A stretch of 64,000 nucleotides of DNA, taken from contig NZ_LZIJ01000124.1 of NCBI RefSeq assembly GCF_001667115.1, positions 1 to 64,000 on the forward strand. The letters run 5' to 3'. Made by a program: the position numbers and the translations under genes. This DNA comes from Mycobacterium sp. 852002-51163_SCH5372311. Its GTDB lineage: Bacteria > Actinomycetota > Actinomycetes > Mycobacteriales > Mycobacteriaceae. Positions 1 to 7,997 of this stretch are shown piece by piece. The notes beneath the pieces are model-generated. The model saw only the letters and a program-made list of their open reading frames with translations. It had not been told where the DNA came from and searched no databases. Position 1 is the stretch's first letter. Every line of letters starts with the position of its first letter.

Positions 1-176
1 GGCAGAACGGCAAGGTCGAACGTTACAACCGCACTCTTCAAATCGAGTGGTCCTACCGGCGGGTCTTCACCTCCAACGCCGAACGCACCCGAGCACTTGC
101 GCCCTGGCTCGAGTTCTACAACACTCAACGCCGCCACAGCGCACTCGGCGACCTTCCACCCATCAGCCGCCTGTAA
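1..176 (+). CDS. IS481-family transposase, C-terminal fragment (cut by window edge)
   Basis: The frame is open from base 3 and ends in TAA. It encodes about 57 residues of an rve-type integrase core, including the motif QNGKVERYNRTL and then FYNTQRRHSAL, which is the glutamate-containing C-terminal end of the DDE catalytic domain of IS481/IS3-type transposases. The enzyme would cut and join the ends of its own insertion sequence. The start lies left of the window, so it is unknown whether the full gene is intact. A terminal inverted repeat follows 21 bases after the stop, and the cutinase gene begins directly beyond it in the opposite direction. Confidence 0.85.
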   Translation, partial: QNGKVERYNRTLQIEWSYRRVFTSNAERTRALAPWLEFYNTQRRHSALGDLPPISRL

Positions 177-197
177 CCAACGTTATGGCCGGGTACA
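177..197 (+). mobile_element. Right terminal end of the IS481-family element
   Basis: The sequence between the transposase stop and the GCTAGC target reads, on the other strand, TGTACCCGGCCATAACGTTG plus one base. This is the TGT-starting terminal repeat form common in mycobacterial IS481 elements. The left end is outside the window, so the repeat cannot be matched to its partner here. Confidence 0.65.
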
Positions 198-203
198 GCT
201 AGC
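198..203. repeat. Probable 6-bp target duplication GCTAGC at the IS481 junction
   Basis: GCTAGC follows the inferred IS end directly. IS481 is known to insert at NCTAGN and to duplicate 6 bases. The CTA in this hexamer is the complement of the TAG stop codon of the cutinase gene, so the insertion has not removed the stop. The second copy should lie at the left end of the element, outside the window. Confidence 0.55.
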
Positions 204-852
204 GCGCTGGACCGAGCTTGTTGACCGCGAACGTGGCAGCCTGGTTGGTCATCCCGGACTCGATATAGGAAACATGCGCGATGATGTTCCCGCCGCCGGA
301 GCAAATCGGGTCGTCGGGAGCGCACAGGCTGATGGTCTTTCCGCCGTACAGCGGGCTGATTGTGGGCAACGGGCCGCCGCCCCACAGCATGCTGGAAAAT
401 CCGCTGGTCGGCTCGCCGAAGAGAGCGACCGCGGCGACATGGTCGGCCACCGAGGCCGGCATCTGTGTGCTCGCCAGGTTGATCACGGTCGCACCCTGCG
501 AATAGCCGCCGAGGACAAGCTTGCTGTTCGGGCAGCTGGCGACGGTGTTCTGAATGTACCCACTCGCGTCGTCTGCACCGGCTGTCGCGCTCGCGTGGTA
601 GTCGTCGTTTGCCGGGTAATTGACGGCGTAGACGCCGACTGACCGCCCCTGAGCCTGCGCGGTGAGCGAGTCGACGAAGGCCTGGCCGATATTGCCCAGC
701 CCAGGCTCCTGATGGGTGCCCCGAGCGAAAACCACCGAGACGTCGGAGCATGGATCAGCTGAAGCGCCGGGACTGGACAGGGGCGCACTCAGCAGCGCCC
801 ACGCCGTCACAACCAAGACTCCAACGATGCGGGCAACCCGGCGTTCAATCAT
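199..852 (-). CDS. cfp21: Secreted cutinase, CFP21 (Rv1984c) type
   Basis: A 217-residue secreted serine esterase of the cutinase family, expected to hydrolyse ester lipids outside the cell. Residues 1-32 form a signal peptide (arginine-containing start, hydrophobic core, ASA before DPC). The nucleophile is Ser118 in GYSQG, with Asp181 in CAPDDPIC and His193 in HVSY completing the triad. Four cysteines are placed as in family disulfides. The start at the MIERR methionine gives the same length as M. tuberculosis CFP21, which it resembles along its whole length; an upstream start would add 8 residues. The stop codon overlaps the insertion target of the neighbouring IS481 element, so transcription from the IS could run antisense into this gene. 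Confidence 0.93.
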   Translation of the reverse strand: MIERRVARIVGVLVVTAWALLSAPLSSPGASADPCSDVSVVFARGTHQEPGLGNIGQAFVDSLTAQAQGRSVGVYAVNYPANDDYHASATAGADDASGYIQNTVASCPNSKLVLGGYSQGATVINLASTQMPASVADHVAAVALFGEPTSGFSSMLWGGGPLPTISPLYGGKTISLCAPDDPICSGGGNIIAHVSYIESGMTNQAATFAVNKLGPAR

Positions 853-942
853 TGGGAAATGCTGACATACCGCCAACGGCGCCGTCGTCGGGGGCAGCGA
901 AGACGCGTGCCGATAAGTTAATCCAGCAGGTGAGCGAGGCGC

Positions 943-2400
943 CTACATCTGCGCCCACACGATTTTGTCCTGCAGGTAGGTCTCGATGCCCGCCTTACCC
1001 GATTCATGGCCCCACCCCGATTGCTTGTACCCGCCGAACGGCATGGAGTGGTCGTACTGCATCTGGCAGTTCAATCCCACAGTTCCGGCCTTGAGGCGCT
1101 TGGCGAGCCGATGCGCACGGCCGAGATCCTTGGTCCACACCGTTGCTGCCAGCCCGTAGGTGCTGTTGTTCGCCAGCGCGACGGCCTCGTCTTCGTCGTC
1201 GAACGGCAGGACGGTGACAACGGGTCCGAAGATCTCCTCTTGGAACAATCTGCTCGAGTCGGGATTGACCTTGGTGACGACGGTGGGGTGGACGAAGTAT
1301 CCCTTCCGGTCCAGGCGGTGCCCTCCGGTGACGAACTCGGCGCCATCGGACTTGCCCTGTTCGAGATAGCCGAGCACTCGCGTGAGTTGCTTCTGACTGA
1401 TCAAGGGACCGATCATGGTGCCTTCTTCTTTCGGGCCGCCGAGCCGCAACGTATTCGCAATCCCGGCAATGCCCTCCACGACACGCTCGTAGACGCCGCG
1501 TTGCGCAAAGATGCGCGACCCGCACACACAGGCCTGCCCGGAGTGAACGAACGCGCCGAACGCCGCCATGGTCATGGCCCTCTTCAGGCCGGCGTCGTCG
1601 AAGATCAGCACGGGGGATTTGCCCCCGAGCTCCAGCGTTACTTTCTTGAGGTTGCTGCTTCCCGCGGCGTGCACGATTTCCCTGCCGACTTCCGTCGACC
1701 CGGTGAAGGCGACCTTCTCGACGTCGGGATGCGCGGTGATGGCCGCGCCGACGGTGTGACCGTAACCGTTCACCAGGTTCACCACCCCGTCGGGCACCCC
1801 CGCCTCGGCCAAAATTCTGTTGAGCACGAGCGCCGAAAGTGGCGTTTCCTCTGCGGGTTTGACGACACTGCTGCAGCCGGCCGCCAGCGATGGCGCGAGC
1901 TTGGCGCAGAAGTTGAAGACCGGGCCGTTCCACGGGAAGATCAGGCCCACCACGCCGTAGGGTTCCCTCAACGTATAGGTGTGCATGTGCGAGTCGACAC
2001 CGGTCAGACCGCCGGTATTCACGTCGCGGGCGATGCCGTCGATCTTCGTGCACCAGCCCGCGTAATAGCGGAACCATTCGCCGCCGACCTTCACCTGCAT
2101 CTGCGCCTGCGCGGGATACATGCCGGCATTGAGCATTTCGAGTTCAGCGAGAAGCTCTGCGTTTTGGTCGATCAGGTCGGCCACGCGCCACAGCACTTTG
2201 GCCCGTTCGTAGTCGGGCAGGCCTGACCACACTCCGGAATCGGCGGTGGCTTTCGCGCGAGCGACCGCTTCGTTGACGGCCTCGGGCCCGCAGTCGGTGA
2301 ATTCGGTGATCTGGTCTTCGGTGGCGGGATCGACCACCGGAATCACGTCACCGGTACCGGGTCGTTCACGGACCTCGTCCAGTACAGCCTGAACCGTCAT
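943..2400 (-). CDS. NAD(P)-dependent aldehyde dehydrogenase
   Basis: A full-length 485-residue ALDH-superfamily enzyme that oxidises an aldehyde to its acid; the substrate is unknown. The oxyanion-hole Asn is in FPWN (about residue 158), the general base Glu in TLELGGK (about 257) and the catalytic Cys in GQAC (about 291). The cofactor-site motif FTGSTEVG is present. The start is set at the second of two close ATGs because AAGGAG lies 6 bases before it, whereas the first ATG directly abuts that Shine-Dalgarno sequence. It is the first gene left of the whiB intergenic region and appears monocistronic. Confidence 0.92.
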   Translation of the reverse strand: MTVQAVLDEVRERPGTGDVIPVVDPATEDQITEFTDCGPEAVNEAVARAKATADSGVWSGLPDYERAKVLWRVADLIDQNAELLAELEMLNAGMYPAQAQMQVKVGGEWFRYYAGWCTKIDGIARDVNTGGLTGVDSHMHTYTLREPYGVVGLIFPWNGPVFNFCAKLAPSLAAGCSSVVKPAEETPLSALVLNRILAEAGVPDGVVNLVNGYGHTVGAAITAHPDVEKVAFTGSTEVGREIVHAAGSSNLKKVTLELGGKSPVLIFDDAGLKRAMTMAAFGAFVHSGQACVCGSRIFAQRGVYERVVEGIAGIANTLRLGGPKEEGTMIGPLISQKQLTRVLGYLEQGKSDGAEFVTGGHRLDRKGYFVHPTVVTKVNPDSSRLFQEEIFGPVVTVLPFDDEDEAVALANNSTYGLAATVWTKDLGRAHRLAKRLKAGTVGLNCQMQYDHSMPFGGYKQSGWGHESGKAGIETYLQDKIVWAQM

Positions 2401-2718
2401 GGGCATCTCCTTCTTGCCTCACCGCGACTCGACGCGTGGCCGAAGTTACGCGCTTAACCACGTTGTGTCCACCGCCGGTGAGGAAGAAACCACCAGACCG
2501 GCGCGGCGGTACACGCGGGCGCCGGCGACCCCGGGGCCGCAATGGTCAGGTACGGCTGTGCCAGAAGCCCGTTGCGCAATCGATGCGCACCGGCTATAAC
2601 TTGGAAGCGCAGGTGAGATCTAGATCACACTGACGGGCAGAGTGTGGTTCGGCTCTCATTCAGGTTCCGCCCGCAGGTGGCGGTCGCACGTGCGACCGGG
2701 AGGAAGGGAACGGCTTCG
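2401..2718. other. Divergent intergenic region between aldehyde dehydrogenase and whiB-like gene
   Basis: No convincing gene is visible in about 318 bases. It must carry both divergent promoters. At 2613-2628 there is GTGA, a GATCTAGA core and TCAC, which has the half-sites of a CRP-type operator but a spacer of 8 instead of 6, so it is only a weak candidate. The whiB Shine-Dalgarno AGGAAGGGAA lies at 2701-2710. Confidence 0.4.
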
Positions 2719-3066
2719 GTGCCAGAAAGCAGGCCGGCCGCGCGGCGATTGAACCTCGTGGGGGCAAACAACAATCCACATGCAATGCCTACCGAAGACC
2801 GCGCTTGGGTTGCGAAAGCCCGCTGCGCGACAACGGATCCCGATGAACTATTTGTGAAGGGGGCCGCGCAACGCAAGGCCGCGGCTATCTGTCGTGACTG
2901 CCCGGTCGTGCAGCAGTGCGGAGCCCACGCACTCGATAACCACGTCAAGTACGGCGTCTGGGGCGGCATGACCGAGCGGCAGCGCAGAGCACTGCTCAAA
3001 CAGCATCCTGAGGTCGTATCTTGGGCGGATTTCTTCAGCACGCATGGTGTGCGTTCCGCCGGATAG
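2719..3066 (+). CDS. WhiB-family iron-sulfur regulator, WhiB4-like
   Basis: A 115-residue WhiB protein. Four cysteines at about residues 36, 58, 61 and 67 fit the C-Xn-C-X2-C-X5-C cluster that binds a 4Fe-4S group, followed by the GVWGG turn (79-83) and a basic tail, RQRRALLKQH, for DNA contact. The block TTDPDELFVKGAAQRKAA and the C-terminal half closely resemble M. tuberculosis WhiB4 (Rv3681c), a redox-responsive repressor. The neighbours are not those of the whiB4 locus, so it may be a second copy. The GTG start is chosen because AGGAAGGGAA lies 8 bases upstream and the protein then begins like WhiB4; a longer frame to 2644 is unlikely. Confidence 0.9.
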   Translation: MPESRPAARRLNLVGANNNPHAMPTEDRAWVAKARCATTDPDELFVKGAAQRKAAAICRDCPVVQQCGAHALDNHVKYGVWGGMTERQRRALLKQHPEVVSWADFFSTHGVRSAG

Positions 3067-3123
3067 GCCGGCGAGCACCCGATGTCTGAGCTGACTCACG
3101 TAATGATCAAGGCGCAGTGAGCG

Positions 3124-3474
3124 TCATCGGCGTCTGATTCGGATGCGGATGGGGCCACGCCAGTCTCGGCTGGCGTCAAGGACGTCAAGGACGTGGCCGC
3201 GCTTCGTGATCTGCACGTCGCCTGACTCGGCCAACTCGCGGGCGATCTCAAGAGCCTCGGGCATCAAATCGCGCCAGTTCTCGCCCTCGACGGCTCGAGC
3301 GGCATCGGATGGGCACGTACTACTGCCAGGCCCGCGGGACTCAGCCAACGCAAGCATTGACGATCTCAGTCGTTGCCTGATCGGCCCGTCGCCCAGCGCG
3401 ATCGCGGCGTGATCAGCACCCGGCCCGGCGTTCTCGAGGACTCGGGTCAGCTCCGCGCGCAATCGTGGGTCCAC
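3124..3474 (-). CDS. DUF3253 family protein
   Basis: A 116-residue small cytoplasmic protein. The C-terminal 80 residues carry the DUF3253 pattern: CPSDAARAV, then WRDLMP, an alanine-rich helix, ITKRGHVLD and a terminal GPIRIRIRRR. The family has no established biochemical role; its winged-helix-like look is only a guess. It is convergent with the whiB-like gene and divergent from the CitE-like gene. The first 35 residues are less family-like, so the true start could be internal. Confidence 0.75.
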   Translation of the reverse strand: MDPRLRAELTRVLENAGPGADHAAIALGDGPIRQRLRSSMLALAESRGPGSSTCPSDAARAVEGENWRDLMPEALEIARELAESGDVQITKRGHVLDVLDASRDWRGPIRIRIRRR

Positions 3475-3618
3475 TTGATCAGTAAAGCGGTCGAGCCGAC
3501 CGGTCAGGCAACCCGCCGTCGTTGGCCGGAATCGGTTGCGAGAACATGCAATGGTTCTGCTGCCAAAAGCACACGGTGGTATCTCCCGGCCGAGTTGCCA
3601 AAGAAAGTGAACATCGCC

Positions 3619-4491
3619 ATGGCACCCACACTGCGCCCGCGCCGATCCGCACTCTATTTGCCGGGCAACAACGTCCGGGCGTTGGAGAAGGGCAAGACAC
3701 TGCCGGCGGACATGTTGATTTTCGACCTTGAGGACGCCGTCGGGCCCGACGCCAAAGCCGAGTCGAGGGAGAGGGTGTGTGAGGCGGTATCGTCAGCAAG
3801 CTACCGCCCTCGTGAGGTCGTGGTGCGGATCAATGGCCTGGGAACCGAATGGCACGACGACGACCTGAGAGCGGCGGCTAGGTCGTCCGCCGACGGAGTG
3901 CTCGTGCCCAAAGTCGAAAGGGGCGAACAGGTTCGAGCATTGACCGCCGCACTCGACACACTCGGCGCGGGGGAGTCGATGCAATTGTGGGTCATGATCG
4001 AAACGCCTGGCGCCTTCCTGAGAGCAGAGGAGATCGCCTCCGGCAGCGAGCGTTTGGCTGGGCTGGTGGTCGGCACGAACGATCTGGTGAATGAGTTACA
4101 CGGATTGCACGTATCGGGGCGCGCACCCGTCATTGCTGCCTTGGCCCTGGCGGTGTTGGGTGCCCGGGCGGCCGGAAAGGTCGTCTTGGATGGCGTGTTC
4201 AACAACATCAGCGACGACGCCGGTTTCCGAGCGGAAGCTCGACAAGGTCGCGAGATGGGGTTTGACGGCAAGACCCTCATCCATCCTTCGCAGATCGTCC
4301 CGGCCAACGAGGTGTTTGGTCCCACGCAGCAAGAGCTGGCCGACGCACGCAGAATCGTCGCGACCTACGAGGAGGCCAGGGCGGCGGGGCAGAGCGTGAT
4401 AACGGTCGATGGTCGCATGATCGAGAGCCTGCACGTGCGAGACGCGCAACGGATTCTGACGCTTGCCGACCTCATCGCCGAGGCGGAATGA
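3619..4491 (+). CDS. CoA ester lyase, HpcH/HpaI (CitE-like) family
   Basis: A 290-residue TIM-barrel enzyme of the CitE/Mcl group, which cleaves or forms acyl-CoA esters such as malyl-, citramalyl- or citryl-CoA. Visible signatures are LYLPGNN, FDLEDAV (about 35-41), the substrate-site Arg70 in VVRING, PKVE (97-100), Glu128 in MIETPGA, GTNDL (152-156) and GKTLIHPSQI near the C-terminus. No citrate lyase alpha or gamma subunit is next to it, so it is probably a stand-alone lyase as in other mycobacteria. Start is ATG; an in-frame GTG lies 12 bases upstream. It converges on the cyclic-nucleotide-binding gene with 15 bases between stops. Confidence 0.88.
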   Translation: MAPTLRPRRSALYLPGNNVRALEKGKTLPADMLIFDLEDAVGPDAKAESRERVCEAVSSASYRPREVVVRINGLGTEWHDDDLRAAARSSADGVLVPKVERGEQVRALTAALDTLGAGESMQLWVMIETPGAFLRAEEIASGSERLAGLVVGTNDLVNELHGLHVSGRAPVIAALALAVLGARAAGKVVLDGVFNNISDDAGFRAEARQGREMGFDGKTLIHPSQIVPANEVFGPTQQELADARRIVATYEEARAAGQSVITVDGRMIESLHVRDAQRILTLADLIAEAE

Positions 4492-4506
4492 GTCAGCGCC
4501 TATTGG

Positions 4507-5085
4507 CTACTTTTTGCTGTTCCGTTCGATCCATTGAGTAAGCGCATCCTCGAGCGCCGCTGCGACACTCACACCGGCGGCGTCGACGGCCTGCTCGAAG
4601 CGCTCGACCAAATCCGTCGAGACTGAGGCGTTCACCTTGGATCGTGCCGGTTTCGGCTTCGGGGGCGGCGTGACGGGCACGTGTTGTGCCGCGGTCGCGT
4701 CCATGGTTTCGCGCAGCGCGGGTATGTCGTCGAGCAAGCGGGCAAGATCATCGCGCTCGATGCGCAGCACCTCGGCGGCCCCAGTGGTCGTCACCGTCGC
4801 AGAACGCAATTTCCCACGGCGGAGCGCAGATTCGCCGATCACCTCGCCGGGCCCCAACACAGCAATGCGGTCGTCGCCGACGTACACACCTACTTCGCCG
4901 CTGAGCAGGATGTAGCACGAGTCCGAGGGCGTCTGCTCTTGAATCAGCGGCCACGGCGCTGAACGCGTAATGTGATGCGCCGCTCCGACCATGCGTTCCA
5001 GCTCGTCATCGGAGAACTTGTCGAACGCGTGGAATTCGCGTAGCCGGCGAACGTCTTTGCCAATTCCCTGCTCGTCTACCTTCAT
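4507..5085 (-). CDS. Cyclic-nucleotide-binding domain protein with C-terminal ribbon-helix-helix-like tail
   Basis: A 192-residue protein. Residues about 15-130 are a cNMP-binding beta-roll, with YILLSGEVGVYV, then GPGEVIGESALRRGKLRSATV, which is the phosphate-binding cassette (GE...RSATV). A proline/lysine linker follows, and the last 50 residues (KVNASVSTDLVERFEQAV...) look like a CopG/ribbon-helix-helix or dimerisation module rather than the winged helix of CRP. It may be a cAMP-responsive regulator or adaptor; no partner is evident. The start is the ATG 6 bases after AGGAGCT; 11 further upstream codons lack support. Confidence 0.8.
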   Translation of the reverse strand: MKVDEQGIGKDVRRLREFHAFDKFSDDELERMVGAAHHITRSAPWPLIQEQTPSDSCYILLSGEVGVYVGDDRIAVLGPGEVIGESALRRGKLRSATVTTTGAAEVLRIERDDLARLLDDIPALRETMDATAAQHVPVTPPPKPKPARSKVNASVSTDLVERFEQAVDAAGVSVAAALEDALTQWIERNSKK

Positions 5086-5202
5086 GGTGAGCTCCTGATG
5101 CGGGATGAACCGTGACATCGAGGAGCCTAACGCGGAAATTGCAGCACCAAGCGCAAATAGCGGCCGACGAATTGGCTGGGTCGCGGATAGCCGGCGACCG
5201 GG

Positions 5203-5457
5203 TCAACTTTCGGCGTGCGGGGTGGGACTCTGCGCGGATTCCCACTTCGACTGCAACGAGGTCCTGACGATATCGCCGGCGTCGAAATCGAGCTGAAACG
5301 TTTCACCGCCGTCGTCCTGGAACGTGACGACATAACCGCCTTCGGTGACGTCCTTGAACACCACTTTGTAGGGCCGTTCCGAGGAGCCGCGGACGATGAC
5401 GACGATGTCGCCGGCAGCGACGTCGTCGATTCGCTCAGTACCGGAGACTTCAGACAT
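5203..5457 (-). CDS. Conserved small hypothetical protein
   Basis: An 84-residue acidic protein with no family I can name. Alternating hydrophobic residues (IVVIVRG, YKVVFKDV, YVVTFQDDGGETFQLDF) suggest a small beta-barrel such as an SH3- or Tudor-like fold. No signal peptide or membrane segment. It lies upstream of the cyclic-nucleotide-binding gene on the same strand with a gap of about 117 bases, so co-transcription is possible but not shown. Confidence 0.65.
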   Translation of the reverse strand: MSEVSGTERIDDVAAGDIVVIVRGSSERPYKVVFKDVTEGGYVVTFQDDGGETFQLDFDAGDIVRTSLQSKWESAQSPTPHAES

Positions 5458-5585
5458 GTCGTCGACGGTAGTCGATAGGCACTCGCACTCCGCCAGCGCC
5501 CATCAGCGCTCTGGTGACTGTCACGTATCGATGCGCTGGCCCGTCTACCGGTTAGAACAAAGCCCTCATTTCGAAAGGCGGGATC

Positions 5586-6443
5586 ATGAAACGCTCGGGC
5601 GCGCTGGCGCAGATATACCTAACCGCAGTGACAGGCCTGGTGGGCCTGGCGACCGCCGGCATCGGGACCTGGTGCCTGGTCGGACCGCGCTCCTTCGCAG
5701 CTGCCGTCGGCTTCGGGACTCACCTGCATTTCCTGCACGACGTCGGGGCCTTCCAGCTAGGGCTGGGTATCACGCTGCTGCTTGCGCTCATCTGGGCCGA
5801 CGCATTGGCGACCGCGCTTGCGGGGTTCATCGTGGCGAACACGGTGCACACCGTGAACCACGTGGTGGATCTCGACCTGGGGGGTTCGCCGGCTCAAGCC
5901 TGGCTGCTGGGCGTGGCGTCAGCGGCGCTCGTTGTGGCATTCGTGCTGCGGCTACGCCAACTTGGCTACGTGCTGGGCAAAGTAGGCACCGCCACAGACC
6001 CGGCGCTGGCGCCGTTCGTGCGGCAGAAAACGATCAGCCTCACCACCTTCCGCAAAGACGGCACCGCCGGCTCCAGTCCGGTCAGCATCGTGGTGGACGG
6101 CGAACGGGCCTACTTCCGCAGTTTCGAGCGGGCGATCAAGGTGCGCCGCATCCGCCGCAATGCGTATGTCGAATTCGGGCCGGCTACCGCATCGGGCAAG
6201 CCGACGGGATCCGTCCAGCCTGGGCGCGTGCACCTGTTGGACGGCGCTGAGTATCGGCAGGCCGCACGATTGCTGCGGCAAAAGTATCCGGTCCTGCACG
6301 GCGTGCTGGTTCCCGCGGCCCACCGGCTGATGCGGTCGAAGTTCGGTCGCACGGTGCATGCGGAGTTGATTACCGCGACCGCGCGCGATGACGAGGCCTT
6401 TGTCGGACAGCCGCCGGAGAAGGGGAGTGGGACCCGACTCTAA
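5586..6443 (+). CDS. Membrane protein fused to a PPOX-class (F420/flavin-dependent type) domain
   Basis: A 285-residue two-part protein. Residues 1-130 contain about four hydrophobic helices (around 8-30, 45-65, 70-95 and 105-125). Residues about 140-275 match the PPOX/pyridoxamine-phosphate-oxidase-like split barrel seen in small deazaflavin or flavin reductases: KTISLTTFRKDGTAGSSPV, then VDGERAYFRSF, KVRRIRRNAYVEF and a tail with YPVLHGVLVP. Such domains normally occur as free 130-150-residue proteins, so this looks like a membrane-tethered version. The substrate is unknown. GAAAGGCGGG before the ATG supports the start. It is convergent with the small hydrophilic gene, whose stop overlaps by 4 bases. 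Confidence 0.82.
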   Translation: MKRSGALAQIYLTAVTGLVGLATAGIGTWCLVGPRSFAAAVGFGTHLHFLHDVGAFQLGLGITLLLALIWADALATALAGFIVANTVHTVNHVVDLDLGGSPAQAWLLGVASAALVVAFVLRLRQLGYVLGKVGTATDPALAPFVRQKTISLTTFRKDGTAGSSPVSIVVDGERAYFRSFERAIKVRRIRRNAYVEFGPATASGKPTGSVQPGRVHLLDGAEYRQAARLLRQKYPVLHGVLVPAAHRLMRSKFGRTVHAELITATARDDEAFVGQPPEKGSGTRL

Positions 6444-6610
6444 TCCGGCGGCTCCGTCTCCGAGCCTTCGGTTGCAGCCTTTTCACGATCGCTCGGTTTG
6501 CCGGGCACGCCCTGGGCTTCGCGCTCCCCGGCGACCTTCTCGTCGAGCTCATCCACGATGTTCTCTAGCTCTTGCGCACGCGTGAAGTTCTCGTTGTCGG
6601 GTTCGGTCAT
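6440..6610 (-). CDS. Small charged hypothetical protein
   Basis: A 56-residue, strongly hydrophilic peptide rich in Glu, Asp and Lys, with a probable short helix (QELENIVDELDEKVAGE). It has no cysteines and no membrane segment. The start is the ATG after GGAGCGATT; eleven possible upstream codons lack a ribosome site. The function is not recognised. Codon use is ordinary for the genome, which with the Shine-Dalgarno supports a real gene. Confidence 0.55.
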   Translation of the reverse strand: MTEPDNENFTRAQELENIVDELDEKVAGEREAQGVPGKPSDREKAATEGSETEPPD

Positions 6611-6720
6611 AATCGCTCCGATCGGCTTCACATGTTCGGGCACCGACCTTCATCGATGCGAGCCCGTGCAATCCCATACCCGCCCCAGGGAATGCTGACA
6701 CCGCCAGCCGTGCGCACCAG

Positions 6721-7671
6721 TCAGGCAGGGTCCAGCTTCAGGTAGGCATGGATGGTCGTCTGCCCCTCGGTCGTGTGGATACGCACCAGATCGGCCAGTC
6801 CGTTGACGACAAATAGTCCGCGTCCACGCACGGTGTCGCTGCTATAGGGCCGCCGCCCGGCAAGCGGGTCGTCGAGGTGCGCGTTGTCGCGAGCCTCACA
6901 AATCAGATGACCGTCGTGCTGCCACAACGCCAGCTGGCATGGCGCCCCATTGTGCTCGAGACTGCTAGTAGCCAGCTCGTTGGCGATCAGCTGCAAATTG
7001 GTGGTTATGTGCGACGGCAGGTCGAACCACTGGCCGTACACGGCGCTGAACTGACGCACACCGCTGAGATCCGCGAGCCGGTCCACGGTGTAGGTGACTG
7101 CCGCCGAGCCGCTGGCCAGCGGGCGGTTGTAGCGCTCCCAAACCGCTGTGGGCGCGAACGCGGCGCTGTCCTCCCCGGCCATTCCGGCCTGCCAGAGCAC
7201 CGGGTGGGTGATGCGGGCATCTTCGATCACAGCGGGCTCTAGACGTGCGACGTCGTATGGACAGAGCACTGCTAGGTCGCGTCCAGCGAAAGCGTTGTTG
7301 ATCAGCGCCTCATGCTGCACGCACGCTGGATATTCCACCTCCGACCGACCCGGCCAAATCGGCTCGCCGATCATCCTGACCGGCTGGGGAGCGTGCTTGT
7401 CAGCGAAGGCGCTGAGCACGCCCCCGAGAATTCGGCCGGGATTGCGGCCCGCGTCGGTCATGTCTGCCATGGTGATGCCGGCCGCATCGGAGCCCAACGC
7501 GTCGCGCAACAGCGCCAGATTCGGTCCGGGTACTGCCACGAGCACCGGCTGGCCGGCCTCCAGACCCTCGGTGATAAAAGGCAACAGGCCGTCCAAATAC
7601 TCCCGCCGCGACTGATAGAACAACGCCGGATGCAGGAAGTCACCGAGATCGAGGTGTGCTGCCGTCGTCAT
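6721..7671 (-). CDS. Anti-sigma-factor-type ATPase with MEDS (DcmR sensory) domain
   Basis: A 316-residue protein. The N-terminal part (about 1-170) fits the MEDS/DcmR sensory domain (LHPALFYQSRREYLDGLLPFI...GLEAGQPVLVAVP). The C-terminal part (about 190-316) is a GHKL ATPase of the RsbW/HATPase_c_2 kind, with the N box in NELATSSLEHNGAP and the G box in GRGLFVVNGLADLV. Relatives act as anti-sigma kinases or sensor regulators, so partner switching with a sigma factor is plausible, but none is adjacent. The start is set at the ATG with GGAG 7 bases upstream; the frame stays open another 67 codons of atypical composition. Confidence 0.85.
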   Translation of the reverse strand: MTTAAHLDLGDFLHPALFYQSRREYLDGLLPFITEGLEAGQPVLVAVPGPNLALLRDALGSDAAGITMADMTDAGRNPGRILGGVLSAFADKHAPQPVRMIGEPIWPGRSEVEYPACVQHEALINNAFAGRDLAVLCPYDVARLEPAVIEDARITHPVLWQAGMAGEDSAAFAPTAVWERYNRPLASGSAAVTYTVDRLADLSGVRQFSAVYGQWFDLPSHITTNLQLIANELATSSLEHNGAPCQLALWQHDGHLICEARDNAHLDDPLAGRRPYSSDTVRGRGLFVVNGLADLVRIHTTEGQTTIHAYLKLDPA

Positions 7672-7997
7672 GTCTACGCTCCAGCGAAAAAGACCAGGTG
7701 TGCCAGGGCGCTGCCTTGACCATGACACAAAGTGCAGCATCCGCCCACTGGACTTAGGCCGCTGGGTAAATAGAGTACGCCCAGACCCAGATTTCAGGCA
7801 GTCAGCCGTTCGGGACAAAGAGTTGGCAACTCGCACGCACTGCTTGGTTGGTTCTCCGATTGAGAACTTCAACAGCCGGCGCTTGGCCCAAACCGCGACT
7901 CAGGACTGCCGACCGTCCAGCGCGAGTCTGAACCGCCGACCTCACCCCGTGGCGTTTTGCGGGAGGCGTTGCCGGAGGGTACCGGGTGGGAGGACGG
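7672..7997. other. Gene-free gap between P450 and MEDS-ATPase genes
   Basis: About 326 bases in which I see no convincing gene on either strand. It contains the Shine-Dalgarno and presumably the promoter of the MEDS-ATPase gene. No strong hairpin was noticed. Confidence 0.5.

Noticed and set aside
1006..2226. 406-codon open frame on the plus strand
   Set aside because: It is the complement of the aldehyde dehydrogenase gene; the minus-strand protein has all ALDH catalytic residues and a good ribosome site.
2613..2628. CRP-like site GTGA-N8-TCAC before the whiB-like gene
   Set aside because: The spacer is 8 instead of 6 and the repeat is not symmetric, so it was not called as an operator.
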